From Verrucomicrobiota bacterium (lineage in GTDB: Bacteria; Verrucomicrobiota; Verrucomicrobiia; Verrucomicrobiales; Akkermansiaceae): a stretch of DNA of 38,083 nucleotides. The position numbers were made by a program, and so were the translations under genes. Shown here in pieces: positions 15,190 through 23,832 of this stretch (its first letter is position 1; each line of letters begins with the position of its first letter). Where the stretch lies: contig JAPLUI010000378.1 in the NCBI GenBank assembly GCA_026397725.1, positions 1 through 38,083 of the forward strand, given 5' to 3'. Below the pieces are notes generated by a model. That model was not told the DNA's origin. It ran no database searches and was given only the letters and a program-made list of their open reading frames with translations.

Positions 15190-18096
15190 ATGAAAGAAAG
15201 ACGAAACTCGATGTTCGGAACACGGCCGCTGTGTTCGATTTCCATAAGTCCCTTCAAGCGCTCCGCCAAGCTTTATGTTGCGGGCTTGCTGACGTGCTGT
15301 GCCGTGGCAACCGGAGCAGCGGTCACCAATGACAATGGCACACTGCGCCTGATTGCAGGAGGGACGCTCAACGGGACGGCCCTGGATCAGGCCCATCCCG
15401 TGATCGCGGTTTCGCCCGGTGCCACCATCCAGGGAAGCATCCGGGTGGAAGCTGATAGCCGCATCCCCCCCAACGCGGTCGTCCCGTTGGGAGGAACGGC
15501 TGACTGGGGAGCACGGGAGACCGCCCATTGGCAGGCGAATGCCTGGGTTGCCACCGGCGTCGGCAGCTATACGATTGCCGTGGACAAGACCGCCCCGACC
15601 TGCCCCGGGACCTATCACATTGTTCTGGCCTTTGCCGGCGAATACACCACGGCGCAGGTCTTCTCGCGAACCAACTGGTCCGCCTTGCCAGGGCAAGCCG
15701 CTTCGTGGAACGACGGCAACGATGTGGGCTTCGACTGGGGGCCGGAACAGTTCGCCGCAGCGCAGCGCGACGGAGCCGTGCCAACCTATGTCCAATATCC
15801 CGTTCTGGGCGGCTCTCTGATGCAATATCTGCCGGCCGCAGTGGTCACCGTCAGGGTGCTCTCCCCAAGCCATGTGCCGGTCGCCAACACCACCGGCACG
15901 GTTCGCCTGCTGGACGGCGGCTCGCTCAACGGGACGAATATCGGCCCCGCCAGCTCGTTCTTCCGCGTGCAAGCGGGACAGCCGATCCAAGGCACGCTGG
16001 TGGTCCGCGCGGACAACCGCATCCCCTCGAATGCCGTGGCCCCGCTGGGTGGCACGGTGGATTGGGGCGAGCGCAGCACGGCTCACTGGGAAACGAATCC
16101 CTGGATTCCCACGGGAGTGGGCACTTACAACATCACCGTGTCCAAGACCGCTCCCACCTTGCCGGGAGTCTATCACATTGTGGTGGGCTTCGCGGGAGAA
16201 TACAACACCGCGCAGGTCTTTTCGAGAACCAATTGGGCGGCCCTGCCGGGACAGGTCTCGACTTGGAACGACGGCAACGATGTCGCCTTTGACTGGGGTT
16301 CCCAAGAGTTCGCCGCCGCCCACAACACCGGGGCCGTGCTGACCTACAGGCAGGACTCGCCGACCACCTACTCCGCACCACAGCACCTTCCCGCCACCGT
16401 CGTGACGGTGCAGGTGGTTCCCGCCGACCTGAACCTGGAATTGCCGGCCGCTTCGCCGATCGACCTGGCCATCTCGGATTTCAATGGGGACGGGATGTTG
16501 GACATGGCTTCCTCCAGTTGGCAAAGCAACAAGGTGGAAGTGTTTTTCGGCGACGGCCAGGGCAGGTTCATTCCGGGTCCTGGCAGCGACGTGTCGGCGA
16601 CGCCCTATGGGATCGCCGCAGGCGACCTGGACCACGACGGACGCCCGGACTTGGTCACCACCAACTACCAAAGCGGAACGATCACGATCCTGCACAACCG
16701 GATCACACCTGGAACAAACTCCGGCTCATGGCTTCGCGAAGACATCTCGCTCGGCGGACTGCCCGACGGAGCCATCGTGGCGGACTTGACCGGCGACGGA
16801 ATCCAGGATCTGGTGGTCGGCCATGACGGGTCGGATTACGCGGCCAGATTGTTGCGAGGCAACGCGGACGGGACCCTCGCCGCCCCTGAGATCCTGCCCG
16901 CGACGGGCGACGCCAGCAGCCATAAGTGGTTTTTGGCAGAGGATTTCGACAAGGATGGGCGCAGGGACCTGTTGATTGGCGAAACCCGTTACGGCGAATC
17001 GGTGACGCTTTACCGAGGTCGTGCAGATGGCAATCTCGCGCCACCGGAATCGTTTCCAGCGACCACCAATAATGTGTGTGACATGGCGAGCGTGGACATG
17101 AACGGGGACGGTTATCTCGATGTTGTTGTCACCGGCGTTTACCCGCAGGGACAGCTTTGTGTGCTGTATTGGAACCCCAGTTCAAACGGTTTCTCCGCAC
17201 CCGTGAACTTCAACGTCCCGGGAATGCCCTATCCCCTCGCGGTGGCTGATTTCAACAAGGACGGCCACCCCGACGCCGTAACGGCACCCTTATATGGCCC
17301 GACTAACCTGCTGCTCTATCCTGGCAACCAGACTGGGGGCCTCGACAGCACGCCGACCGTTTTGGGGGACTTCAACTCGGACATTTACGAAATCGACACG
17401 GCGGACTTCAACGGGGATTCATGGCCCGACCTGGCGGTCACCCTGACCTCTGCCAACAAGATCCAAATTCTGCTAGGCGGGCCCCAGGGATTCGTCACGG
17501 GGGTGCAGCAGGATACCGATGGTGACGGGATCTTTGATAGCGTCGATCCGGATGACGACAACGACGGCGTGCCTGACACCGTCGAAATTGCCAACGGCAC
17601 CGACCCGTTGCTGGCCGACACCGATGAAGACGGCCTCGGGGATGCCGAGGAAGCGGTGGCGGGAACCGACCCGTTGGACAATGACAGCGACGGCGACGGA
17701 GTCCCGGACGGGGCCGAAATTCTTCTCTTTGGCAGCCTTCCGCTGGTCCCTGATTCCGATGGCGACGGCTTGTCCGATGGCATAGAACTGTTCATCTATC
17801 ATACGAACCCCATGGCTCGCGACACCGACGGTGACGGCTTCGAGGACAAGTTCGAAATTGAAACCGGCTTCGACCCGACCTCAGCCACGAGCACCCCCTT
17901 TGGGTCGGAGATGCTGACGGCGGTGGAATTCCGCTTCAACGGGGCGCTCGGCAAGAGTTATATGATCGAAGCCTCGACCGATTTGCAGACCTGGAGCGCG
18001 GTGGAAACCGGGATCGTCGGCACCGGCGGCACGACCACGCGGCTTTTCTCGATCCAAGGGATCCCGAAGCGCTACTTCAGGGTGCAGGAAGAATAG
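15190..18096 (+). CDS. Secreted VCBS/FG-GAP propeller protein with two novel repeats and TSP3 repeats
   Basis: The product has 968 residues with a signal peptide (about 25-44; KLYVAGLLTCCAVATGAA). Residues about 49-222 and 231-410 are two copies of the same unassigned domain found in the gene at 11851. Residues about 415-770 form an integrin-like FG-GAP/VCBS propeller with repeated acidic loops (DFNGDGMLD, DLDHDGRPD, DFDKDGRRD, DMNGDGYLD, DFNKDGHPD). TSP3 Ca-binding repeats (about 775-885) and the C-terminal domain shared with the paralog follow. The two genes swap the propeller type (TolB-like N-terminal versus VCBS internal) around common modules. It is probably a Ca-dependent extracellular binding or adhesion protein. 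No catalytic motif is visible. Confidence 0.82.
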   Translation: MKERRNSMFGTRPLCSISISPFKRSAKLYVAGLLTCCAVATGAAVTNDNGTLRLIAGGTLNGTALDQAHPVIAVSPGATIQGSIRVEADSRIPPNAVVPLGGTADWGARETAHWQANAWVATGVGSYTIAVDKTAPTCPGTYHIVLAFAGEYTTAQVFSRTNWSALPGQAASWNDGNDVGFDWGPEQFAAAQRDGAVPTYVQYPVLGGSLMQYLPAAVVTVRVLSPSHVPVANTTGTVRLLDGGSLNGTNIGPASSFFRVQAGQPIQGTLVVRADNRIPSNAVAPLGGTVDWGERSTAHWETNPWIPTGVGTYNITVSKTAPTLPGVYHIVVGFAGEYNTAQVFSRTNWAALPGQVSTWNDGNDVAFDWGSQEFAAAHNTGAVLTYRQDSPTTYSAPQHLPATVVTVQVVPADLNLELPAASPIDLAISDFNGDGMLDMASSSWQSNKVEVFFGDGQGRFIPGPGSDVSATPYGIAAGDLDHDGRPDLVTTNYQSGTITILHNRITPGTNSGSWLREDISLGGLPDGAIVADLTGDGIQDLVVGHDGSDYAARLLRGNADGTLAAPEILPATGDASSHKWFLAEDFDKDGRRDLLIGETRYGESVTLYRGRADGNLAPPESFPATTNNVCDMASVDMNGDGYLDVVVTGVYPQGQLCVLYWNPSSNGFSAPVNFNVPGMPYPLAVADFNKDGHPDAVTAPLYGPTNLLLYPGNQTGGLDSTPTVLGDFNSDIYEIDTADFNGDSWPDLAVTLTSANKIQILLGGPQGFVTGVQQDTDGDGIFDSVDPDDDNDGVPDTVEIANGTDPLLADTDEDGLGDAEEAVAGTDPLDNDSDGDGVPDGAEILLFGSLPLVPDSDGDGLSDGIELFIYHTNPMARDTDGDGFEDKFEIETGFDPTSATSTPFGSEMLTAVEFRFNGALGKSYMIEASTDLQTWSAVETGIVGTGGTTTRLFSIQGIPKRYFRVQEE

Positions 18097-18129
18097 GAAG
18101 TTAGGCCGTTAGGTTGCCGGCCTGATCCG

Positions 18130-18164
18130 CCGTCGCCGTCACGCGAGTATCGTGGCGGCGACGG
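18130..18164 (+). terminator. Hairpin terminator after the second paralog
   Basis: The 14-bp stem is identical to 14491-14525, with one change in the loop (TAC to TAT). It lies 33 bp after the stop codon, exactly as in the first paralog. Confidence 0.6.
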
Positions 18165-18264
18165 TTGCGGCTGTTGAGGGCCAACCTCACACTTCCCGGG
18201 CTGGAGCTTGAATTGACAAGGAATTGGCAAGGCATCCCGGAACATGACTTGGCACCTTCCGGGG

Positions 18265-18512
18265 GGTGCCGGGACTTAGCCACAGCGGTGGCGGCGCTGC
18301 GCATCCCACCGCACTCCATACTTTCACCTGCCCGGGCGCGAGCCAAAGTCTGGAGTGCGGTGGGAAGGGCGCGGCCCGCCACCCCGCTGTGGCTAAACCG
18401 GGAGAGCTGCGGGGTTCCCAGGAGGCACGCCGAAGATTTCAACATTCAACATTCAACTTCCAACATTCAATGATCAAGTAAGACCAATAAATGTCACAGC
18501 CGCGTCCATTCT
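18265..18512. repeat. Dispersed structured repeat D, copy 2
   Basis: The outer stem pairs 18276-18288 (TTAGCCACAGCGG) with 18384-18396 (CCGCTGTGGCTAA). An inner stem of 15 bp is perfect here but has one mismatch in copy 1. The tail again has ATTCAAC units, then ATGATCAAGTAAGACCAA and GTCACAGCCGCGTCCATT, as in copy 1. Confidence 0.75.
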
Positions 18513-18567
18513 TGTTCTTGATGACTGACCGGACGATGGTCCGGCCGCAGCAAGCGCCGGGATTTAG

Positions 18568-18813
18568 TGCCCGCGCAATAGTAACGGTCGCATGCGCATG
18601 AGGTGCCACGTAGCGGCGGTCTGTGACTACTTTTCCCCTGCGGGAAAAGTCGATGCCATGAGAAGAGCCAAGGCGCTTGTGCTTTCGCATCGGCGGTCAT
18701 AGACCGCCGCTACAACTCGATAGCATCGGCGGTCATAGACCGCCGCTACAACTCGATAGCATCGGCGGTCATAGACCGCCGCTACAATTCGATAGTTATT
18801 CTTGCGCGGGTAC
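18568..18813. mobile_element. MITE-like insertion with a 36-bp triplicate
   Basis: Imperfect terminal inverted repeats (GTGCCCGCGCAATAGTAAC at 18567-18585 and GTTATTCTTGCGCGGGTAC at 18795-18813; 16 of 19 positions match) bound a ~246-bp element without a gene. TTAG occurs on both sides (18564-18567 and 18814-18817) and could be a target-site duplication inside repeat D. The interior holds a CTTTTCCC-ctgc-GGGAAAAG hairpin and a tandem triplicate. Confidence 0.55.
18687..18794. repeat. 36-bp tandem repeat x3
   Basis: Three 36-bp units (GCATCGGCGGTCATAGACCG followed by CCGCTACAAYTCGATA) differ at one base. Each holds the hairpin CGGCGGTC-ATA-GACCGCCG. There are no spacers, so it is not a CRISPR array. 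Confidence 0.9.
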
Positions 18814-18979
18814 TTAGCCACAGCGGTGTGGCTCAACCGGGAGAGCTGCTGCCACACCATTCTTCACGCCGAAGATTGCAACATTCAACATTCAACATTC
18901 AACTTCCAACATTCAATGATCCAGTAAGACAAAGGATTGTTGTCGGGGCCAGTACCGGAGCCCTGCTCGAGAATCAACC

Positions 18980-21112
18980 TCACCTTGGCCGTGGCAGCGT
19001 TTGTTTCCACACCTGCTGGTTGAGGTTGGGGTCTTGGTTGGGATCCACCCCGTCGGTGTTGCTATAGAGCCGATCACCTGCGGCGTTGGTCCAGCGCTGT
19101 TTGTAGTCGGAGGTGTCCCGTTCCGTTTCCCGGGTGAACGGGTTGACGTATTCCTCCTGCCCGCTGAGGAGTAGATAGTTCTCATGCTGGTTGGCGCTGC
19201 GGGTTTTGGCGCGCCGGTCAAAGATTTCCTGATCGACGCGGGCCAGGTAGCGCATCACCTCGGCCGCCTGCGCGCCGCGCTCGCCCACCGCCTTGGCGTA
19301 GGCTGCCAGCCATTCGGGGTTGAACTTGAGCGACTGGCGGATCACCTCGAGCACCGGTTTCCAGGTATCGGCCTCATCGGCTGGCGCCCGCATGTGGAAG
19401 GTGAACTGGTTGCTCCAGATGCCTGCGGTGGCCCGCCAATCGCACAAGGCGGTGAGCGCCGCCTCGCGGAAGCGGGTTTGTGCCTCGGTGTAGTCGAACA
19501 CCAGACATCCTGCGGTGAAGATCATCGGCGGCTTCCCTAACTGCGCCATCTTGGCGTTGACCTCCCGGCTCAGCCCTTGGAGGATCTCCGCCAACTCAGG
19601 CAATTCGCCGCGCTGCGTCACCCGCATGGCGGTCGCCCCGGGCCGCACTTTCCGGAAGCCTGCCGTTAGATAATCCTCAACCGTCGGCATTGGCATCACC
19701 AGAGCGCCGTTGTAATTCCGGCCGGGTGGAAACAATGACGCGATCGAGGCAAATTCCGGCGCGCGCGAGAAATCCGCGAAGTTGTAGGTCGGGGCCCAGC
19801 GGACCATCACCGAGCCCGCCGCATCGCGCTTGATCGAGAAATCGCACTTCGTCTCCACCGAGTTGAGGGCGCCGCCGCCCTGTGTCGGATCGATCGAGAA
19901 CAAGCCGCCCTCGATCTGCCAGCCGAGCGGAACCAGGACGGTGAACGCCCGTTGCTTGGGTTCCCACTGGCGCCGCAAGACGATGGTGACCGGCCTTGCG
20001 CCGGTGGCATTTTTCGCCACCGGGGAAGGCTCGCCAGCGGTCACGGCTGGCGCATCCGGCGGCGGAGTGGCCGGGGCCGGGGTGCCAGTGGCCGGGGTGG
20101 CCGGTGGTGCGGCCGGGGTGGAGGCTGGCTTGGTTCCGGGCGTGATGGTGGTCACGATGTGGGTCGTCGTCTTGGAGGTGAACTTGTGTTCGGCCCCCTG
20201 CTCGGTGGCCTTGCCCGCCAGCACCGCCGTGCGGGTGCAATCCTCGCTCACAACCCGCCCGGTTTTCGGCTCGACTTTCAATCTGGCCTGCTCCTCGAGA
20301 GTCACCTTCTGCAAGGTTAGATCGAGGCCGCTGATTTGGCTGGTCTTGGGGCTCGACTGGCTGTATTCGGCCGCCGCCTCGATGCTGGCGAGTTGCTGGC
20401 CGGCCGCCTGGTCGATGCCGCTGAGACTGCAATCGAAGCGGGCCTTCAATTCGCCGACCACCGGCAAATCGAAGCGCACGCCGGCCTTCCATTTGTCGCC
20501 GGGCCCCACGGCGGACTTGGGCATCAATGATTCCCATCGCCGCAGGTTGTATTCGATGAACTTGTCGCCGTTGCCAACTTTCATGGCGGCCACCAGTATC
20601 TTCTGGTTGTCGGTCAGATCTTTGGTGGCAAGCCCGTCCCACAATTTGTCCAAGCCGGAAACCTCCACCACCGTGTCGTCGGCATCGAGAGTGACCGTCA
20701 CCGGGGTGGCCGCCAGCGGTCCGTACACAAAGGTCCAGTCGGCATCCTGTTGGGTCTTCGCCGTGCTGTCGAAGTGAAACGCCTCACCGGCGTTGTTGCC
20801 TTCCGTATGCAGCTCCACCAAGCGCATCACCAACTTCTTTTCGCCCGCTGCGTCGGCCTTGCCGACCTCCATCTGCCAGACATAGGTGGTGTTGTCGATA
20901 GACGTGGAGTTCTCCTCGCCCACGGTGGTGGTGCCGTCGGAGCGGGACACGACGGTCATCACACACGGGCCGCTTGGCCAAGCGACCGCGAGCCGGGTCT
21001 TGGCGAGCGGGGCCTCTTGGGCCGCGAGTCCGCAGACCCAGCCGAGCAACAAGGGCAGCGGGAGTGCCCGACGATAAACCCATGCGCCCGCAGATCGTGG
21101 TACTGGTGACAT
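18980..21112 (-). CDS. Large secreted protein of unknown function (DUF6263-like N-terminus)
   Basis: I chose the start at 21112, giving 710 residues with a signal peptide (RALPLPLLLGWVCGLAAQ); an upstream ATG at 21169 would add 19 residues without a signal-like character. The N-terminal half (about 35-330) resembles DUF6263-type lipid-free secreted proteins. A Pro/Ala/Thr-rich linker spans about 335-375. The C-terminal half (about 380-710) is unassigned and ends in a conserved-looking segment (NPFTRETERDTSDYKQRW, SNTDGVDPN). No catalytic motif is recognisable. It is a single gene facing away from the neighbouring paralogs. Confidence 0.7.
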   Translation of the reverse strand: MSPVPRSAGAWVYRRALPLPLLLGWVCGLAAQEAPLAKTRLAVAWPSGPCVMTVVSRSDGTTTVGEENSTSIDNTTYVWQMEVGKADAAGEKKLVMRLVELHTEGNNAGEAFHFDSTAKTQQDADWTFVYGPLAATPVTVTLDADDTVVEVSGLDKLWDGLATKDLTDNQKILVAAMKVGNGDKFIEYNLRRWESLMPKSAVGPGDKWKAGVRFDLPVVGELKARFDCSLSGIDQAAGQQLASIEAAAEYSQSSPKTSQISGLDLTLQKVTLEEQARLKVEPKTGRVVSEDCTRTAVLAGKATEQGAEHKFTSKTTTHIVTTITPGTKPASTPAAPPATPATGTPAPATPPPDAPAVTAGEPSPVAKNATGARPVTIVLRRQWEPKQRAFTVLVPLGWQIEGGLFSIDPTQGGGALNSVETKCDFSIKRDAAGSVMVRWAPTYNFADFSRAPEFASIASLFPPGRNYNGALVMPMPTVEDYLTAGFRKVRPGATAMRVTQRGELPELAEILQGLSREVNAKMAQLGKPPMIFTAGCLVFDYTEAQTRFREAALTALCDWRATAGIWSNQFTFHMRAPADEADTWKPVLEVIRQSLKFNPEWLAAYAKAVGERGAQAAEVMRYLARVDQEIFDRRAKTRSANQHENYLLLSGQEEYVNPFTRETERDTSDYKQRWTNAAGDRLYSNTDGVDPNQDPNLNQQVWKQTLPRPR

Positions 21113-21280
21113 GCCAATGGAAATCGGAAAAAATCGGCGGCCTGTCAAGGCCCATCTGAGAAAAATCACACTTGCTGGTTAGCGCCCGGGCAATTGCGGT
21201 GGGGAGGTGGCACGCCTGCAACCCAAAGTAGTCATCTTGCGCTCCGACATCATGCCCAACCTGGCCAGCATCTCCGGCAA

Positions 21281-21937
21281 CTACTTCCGGGCGCCACGCG
21301 CACGACCGCTCCCGAAATGCGGCGGAATGCCCAATTCGATGCGCTTGCTGTAAACCGAGCCATGCCCCAACTTCAGTCGATTCGCCACCTTCTGGTCGGA
21401 CATGGTTCCCAACAAGGCCAGTTCCGCTTTGGTCCATGCGTCGGCAGTTTTCCTTGGGCGCAACGACTTATGCTGCGCCCAATGCGAGGTGATGCCGTGG
21501 AAACGGCGCTTGGCCGACACGGCACCGATCGTGGTGCCGAAGCGCTTGGCAAAGACCGAATCCGGCTTGGTGCCCAGCAGCGCGATGTCCTTGGCCGTCC
21601 ATTTGTGCCATAATTTCTGGCGGGCGTAACTCGCAATTTTCAAGCTCTGGCGCATCTTGAAAACCGAATGGTGCTTGAGTTTCAAGCGCGCGGCCAGGTT
21701 GGCATCAGGCATGGTTCCCAGGAGGGCGAGATCGCGCTTGCTCCAGGCGGAGGCCGGAAGCTTGGGCATCCTGGAATAACGCGTGGCAATCCCCAAGCCA
21801 CGGCGCTTGACCCGCACCGTGGAACGAGACACCCCCAGCTTTTTGGCAAGTTCGCGGTCTTCCATCTTGCCCAGCAGGTTCAATTCCCCGCGGGTCCACT
21901 GCCGCGGTTTTTTGCTTGGTGTCGGGGTGGCTTTCAT
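21281..21937 (-). CDS. Four-repeat helix-turn-helix-like (GcrA/SANT-like) protein
   Basis: The product has 218 residues. Four 38-residue units lie at 13-50, 64-101, 112-149 and 167-204. Their consensus is W[ST]xxxLxLLGxMxDxxLAxxLxxxxxSVxxKRxxLGI, where W, LLG, A and the final KR..GI recur. The pattern resembles the helix-turn-helix of GcrA-type and homeodomain/SANT-like proteins. The protein is basic, with Lys/Arg-rich linkers, so it probably binds DNA through an array of modules. There is no other domain and no signal peptide. Whether all four units bind DNA is unknown. It lies upstream of the gene at 18980 on the same strand, 168 bp away. Confidence 0.7.
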   Translation of the reverse strand: MKATPTPSKKPRQWTRGELNLLGKMEDRELAKKLGVSRSTVRVKRRGLGIATRYSRMPKLPASAWSKRDLALLGTMPDANLAARLKLKHHSVFKMRQSLKIASYARQKLWHKWTAKDIALLGTKPDSVFAKRFGTTIGAVSAKRRFHGITSHWAQHKSLRPRKTADAWTKAELALLGTMSDQKVANRLKLGHGSVYSKRIELGIPPHFGSGRARGARK

Positions 21938-22264
21938 ACGAGTGGGATGGGCAGTGATTCGAGGCTCGCAACCGCCGCGACGGAGCTGGCGGCGACCGCT
22001 GCCGGAGCGTCACACTTGCCGCCCCCAGTGTCGAGAAATTTTTCGCAACCAGCCCATGATTCTGTCAATCAGAGGGCTCCGCCCACGAACATCACCGCTT
22101 GATTGCCAAGGGAATTGCGTTTTGGGGGTGTCACGCATGAGAGAGCGAAAGCGGGGCTCGCAGAGCGGTGGGGCAGGTATGGAACAGGCAGTACCAAAGG
22201 GCGGATCCGGAGCGCGTGCATACCAAGGGTTGCGCCTGGCGGGTGGGTATGGCAAGCTGGCGGC

Positions 22265-22969
22265 ATGCCATCGCTGCAAGGGAAAACGCTGTTGGTGACC
22301 GGGGCCTCGAGTGGCATCGGCCGGGCCTTGTGTGAACTGCTCGTGGAGCGGGGGGTGAAGGTGCTGGGGGTGACGCGGCACCCGGCGGCGCTGTCGGAGG
22401 AGGTGTTGCCGATCGAGGCGGACCTGACGCGGCGGGAGGAGGTGTCGGCGATTTTCCAGGGTTTGGGGAAGATCGATGGCTTGGTGAATTGTGCGGGCGT
22501 GGCGTACCTGTCGCGGATTCTGGATGGCACCCCGGCGGATTGGGAGGAGATGTGGCGGGTGAATGTGATGGCCCTGGCGCTGTGTTGCCAGCTTTCGCTG
22601 AAGCACTTTCCGGCGGGCGGAGGCCGGATCGTGAATCTGTGCTCGATGAGTGGCCACCGGGTGCCGCCATCCGGCGGGTTCTATGCACCCACCAAGTTTG
22701 CCGTGCGTGCCATCACCGAGGCGCTGCGCTCGGAACTCAAGGCGGCCGGCTTGCCGATTCAGGTGGCTTGCGTGTCGCCGGGCTATGTGGACACCCCGCT
22801 GCTCGATCAGTATTTCCGCGGCCGTGAGGATGCGCTCAGCCAGACCCGCGCCGCCATGAAAATGTTGGATCCGGAGGATGTGGCGTGGGCCATTCTGGGA
22901 ATTCTCGAAGCGCCCGCCCATGTGGAAATCGCCGATATTCTCATGCGCAGCTCCGGCCAGATGATGTAG
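22265..22969 (+). CDS. Short-chain dehydrogenase/reductase (SDR)
   Basis: The product has 234 residues, the usual length for a classical SDR. The start at 22265 (MPSLQGKTLLVTG) places the Rossmann fold at the N-terminus. The cofactor motif TGASSGIG, the NCAG motif and the catalytic Ser...Tyr-x-x-x-Lys set (SMSGH, YAPTK) are all present, so it should be an active NAD(P)-dependent oxidoreductase. The substrate cannot be predicted. The next gene starts 26 bp downstream, so the two are probably co-transcribed. I see no regulatory signal in the 327-bp spacer 21938-22264. Confidence 0.88.
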   Translation: MPSLQGKTLLVTGASSGIGRALCELLVERGVKVLGVTRHPAALSEEVLPIEADLTRREEVSAIFQGLGKIDGLVNCAGVAYLSRILDGTPADWEEMWRVNVMALALCCQLSLKHFPAGGGRIVNLCSMSGHRVPPSGGFYAPTKFAVRAITEALRSELKAAGLPIQVACVSPGYVDTPLLDQYFRGREDALSQTRAAMKMLDPEDVAWAILGILEAPAHVEIADILMRSSGQMM

Positions 22970-22995
22970 CAAGGTCGGCCATTTCCCCCACGTTG

Positions 22996-23736
22996 ATGGA
23001 TTCCATGCGCTGCCTTTCCCGCTTGCTGCTGCTTGCCGCAGGTGGCATGCTGGCGTCGTGCATTGACGGCCGTGAGGAGTTCTGGCTGGCTGCGGACGGC
23101 AGCGGCCGGGCGGAGATCCGGTACGAGGTTCCCGCCGCTTTGGCCAGCAGCCTGGGTGGTGAGACGGGGATTGAGAAGCTGTTGGAGCGGTTTGTCAGGG
23201 AGACCCCCACTCTAACAAGTACGAGCCATCGGGTCACGCGGCAGGGCGAGCGGATGGCCGTGGAGTTCAAGGCCTCGTTCAAATCCGTGCTGGAGCTGAT
23301 TGCGGCGGTGAGCGGGGACTCGGTCTTGGCGGCGGGGAAATTCAAGCCCTTGGTGGAGCCCTTGATCGGGCACTTCGATATCCGGCAGCGCGGGCTGAGG
23401 GTGGAGATGACGCGCACGGTATCGCCATCCAAGGCGCTGCCGGGGGCGGGTTTCGTGCCGGATTCGCGCTTCGATGGGCGGCGCTTGGTGTACATTCTGC
23501 ATTTGCCGGTGGTGGCGCAGGAGTCCAACGCGACCCGCACGGCGGACGGCGGTCGCACGTTGATCTGGGATCAGACCTTGAAAGAAGGCTTGAAAAAGCG
23601 TGTCGTCATTCACTTCAAGGCGGCCATGCCGCTGCCGTGGTGGAGCCTGGCAGCGCTTGTCGTGGCCCTGGGCTTGCTGCTAGGATGGCTTGGTCGCAAA
23701 GGGCTCCGCCGGTGGCGTGGCGGGGGCGGGGTCTGA
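22996..23736 (+). CDS. Lipoprotein with C-terminal membrane anchor, unknown function
   Basis: The product is about 246 residues from the ATG at 22996 (an alternative ATG is at 23005). A signal peptide ends in a lipobox (MLASC), so the protein should be lipidated. The middle is a beta-rich domain (FWLAADGSGRAEIRYEVP) reminiscent of LppM-like lipoproteins, but this is weak. A transmembrane segment (WWSLAALVVALGLLLGWL) and a short Arg-rich cytoplasmic tail end the protein. It follows the SDR gene by 26 bp. No function can be given. Confidence 0.7.
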   Translation: MDSMRCLSRLLLLAAGGMLASCIDGREEFWLAADGSGRAEIRYEVPAALASSLGGETGIEKLLERFVRETPTLTSTSHRVTRQGERMAVEFKASFKSVLELIAAVSGDSVLAAGKFKPLVEPLIGHFDIRQRGLRVEMTRTVSPSKALPGAGFVPDSRFDGRRLVYILHLPVVAQESNATRTADGGRTLIWDQTLKEGLKKRVVIHFKAAMPLPWWSLAALVVALGLLLGWLGRKGLRRWRGGGGV

Positions 23737-23832
23737 GCGCCGTCTGGAGTTCGGCCAGTTGCCGGGTACCGCAATACGGGCCAGGAACCTGGCGGAAACC
23801 CGCTGTCTAACTGCGGTGATGCTGGTGGCAAG

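Larger units (their letters stand above)
18527..18930. repeat. Dispersed structured repeat D, copy 3, interrupted
   Basis: The left part (GGCCGCAGCAAGCGCCGGGA at about 18543-18562) matches copy 1. The right part resumes at TTAGCCACAGCGG (18814 on) with a shortened stem, AGCCACA-gcgg-TGTGGCT, and the ATTCAAC tail. Between them lies the element at 18568-18813. Confidence 0.65.

Noticed and set aside
15067..16695. Open frame of 542 codons on the minus strand opposite the second TSP3 paralog
   Set aside because: It is antisense to a gene with clear domains, starts inside repeat B and shows no recognisable family.
18687..18794. CRISPR-like array of 36-bp repeats
   Set aside because: The units are directly adjacent with no spacers, and no cas gene is nearby. 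It is a plain tandem repeat with an internal hairpin.
18627..18860. Short frame encoding VVAAVYDRRC repeats
   Set aside because: It is the translation of the 36-bp tandem repeat and lies in a mobile element, so it is not a gene.
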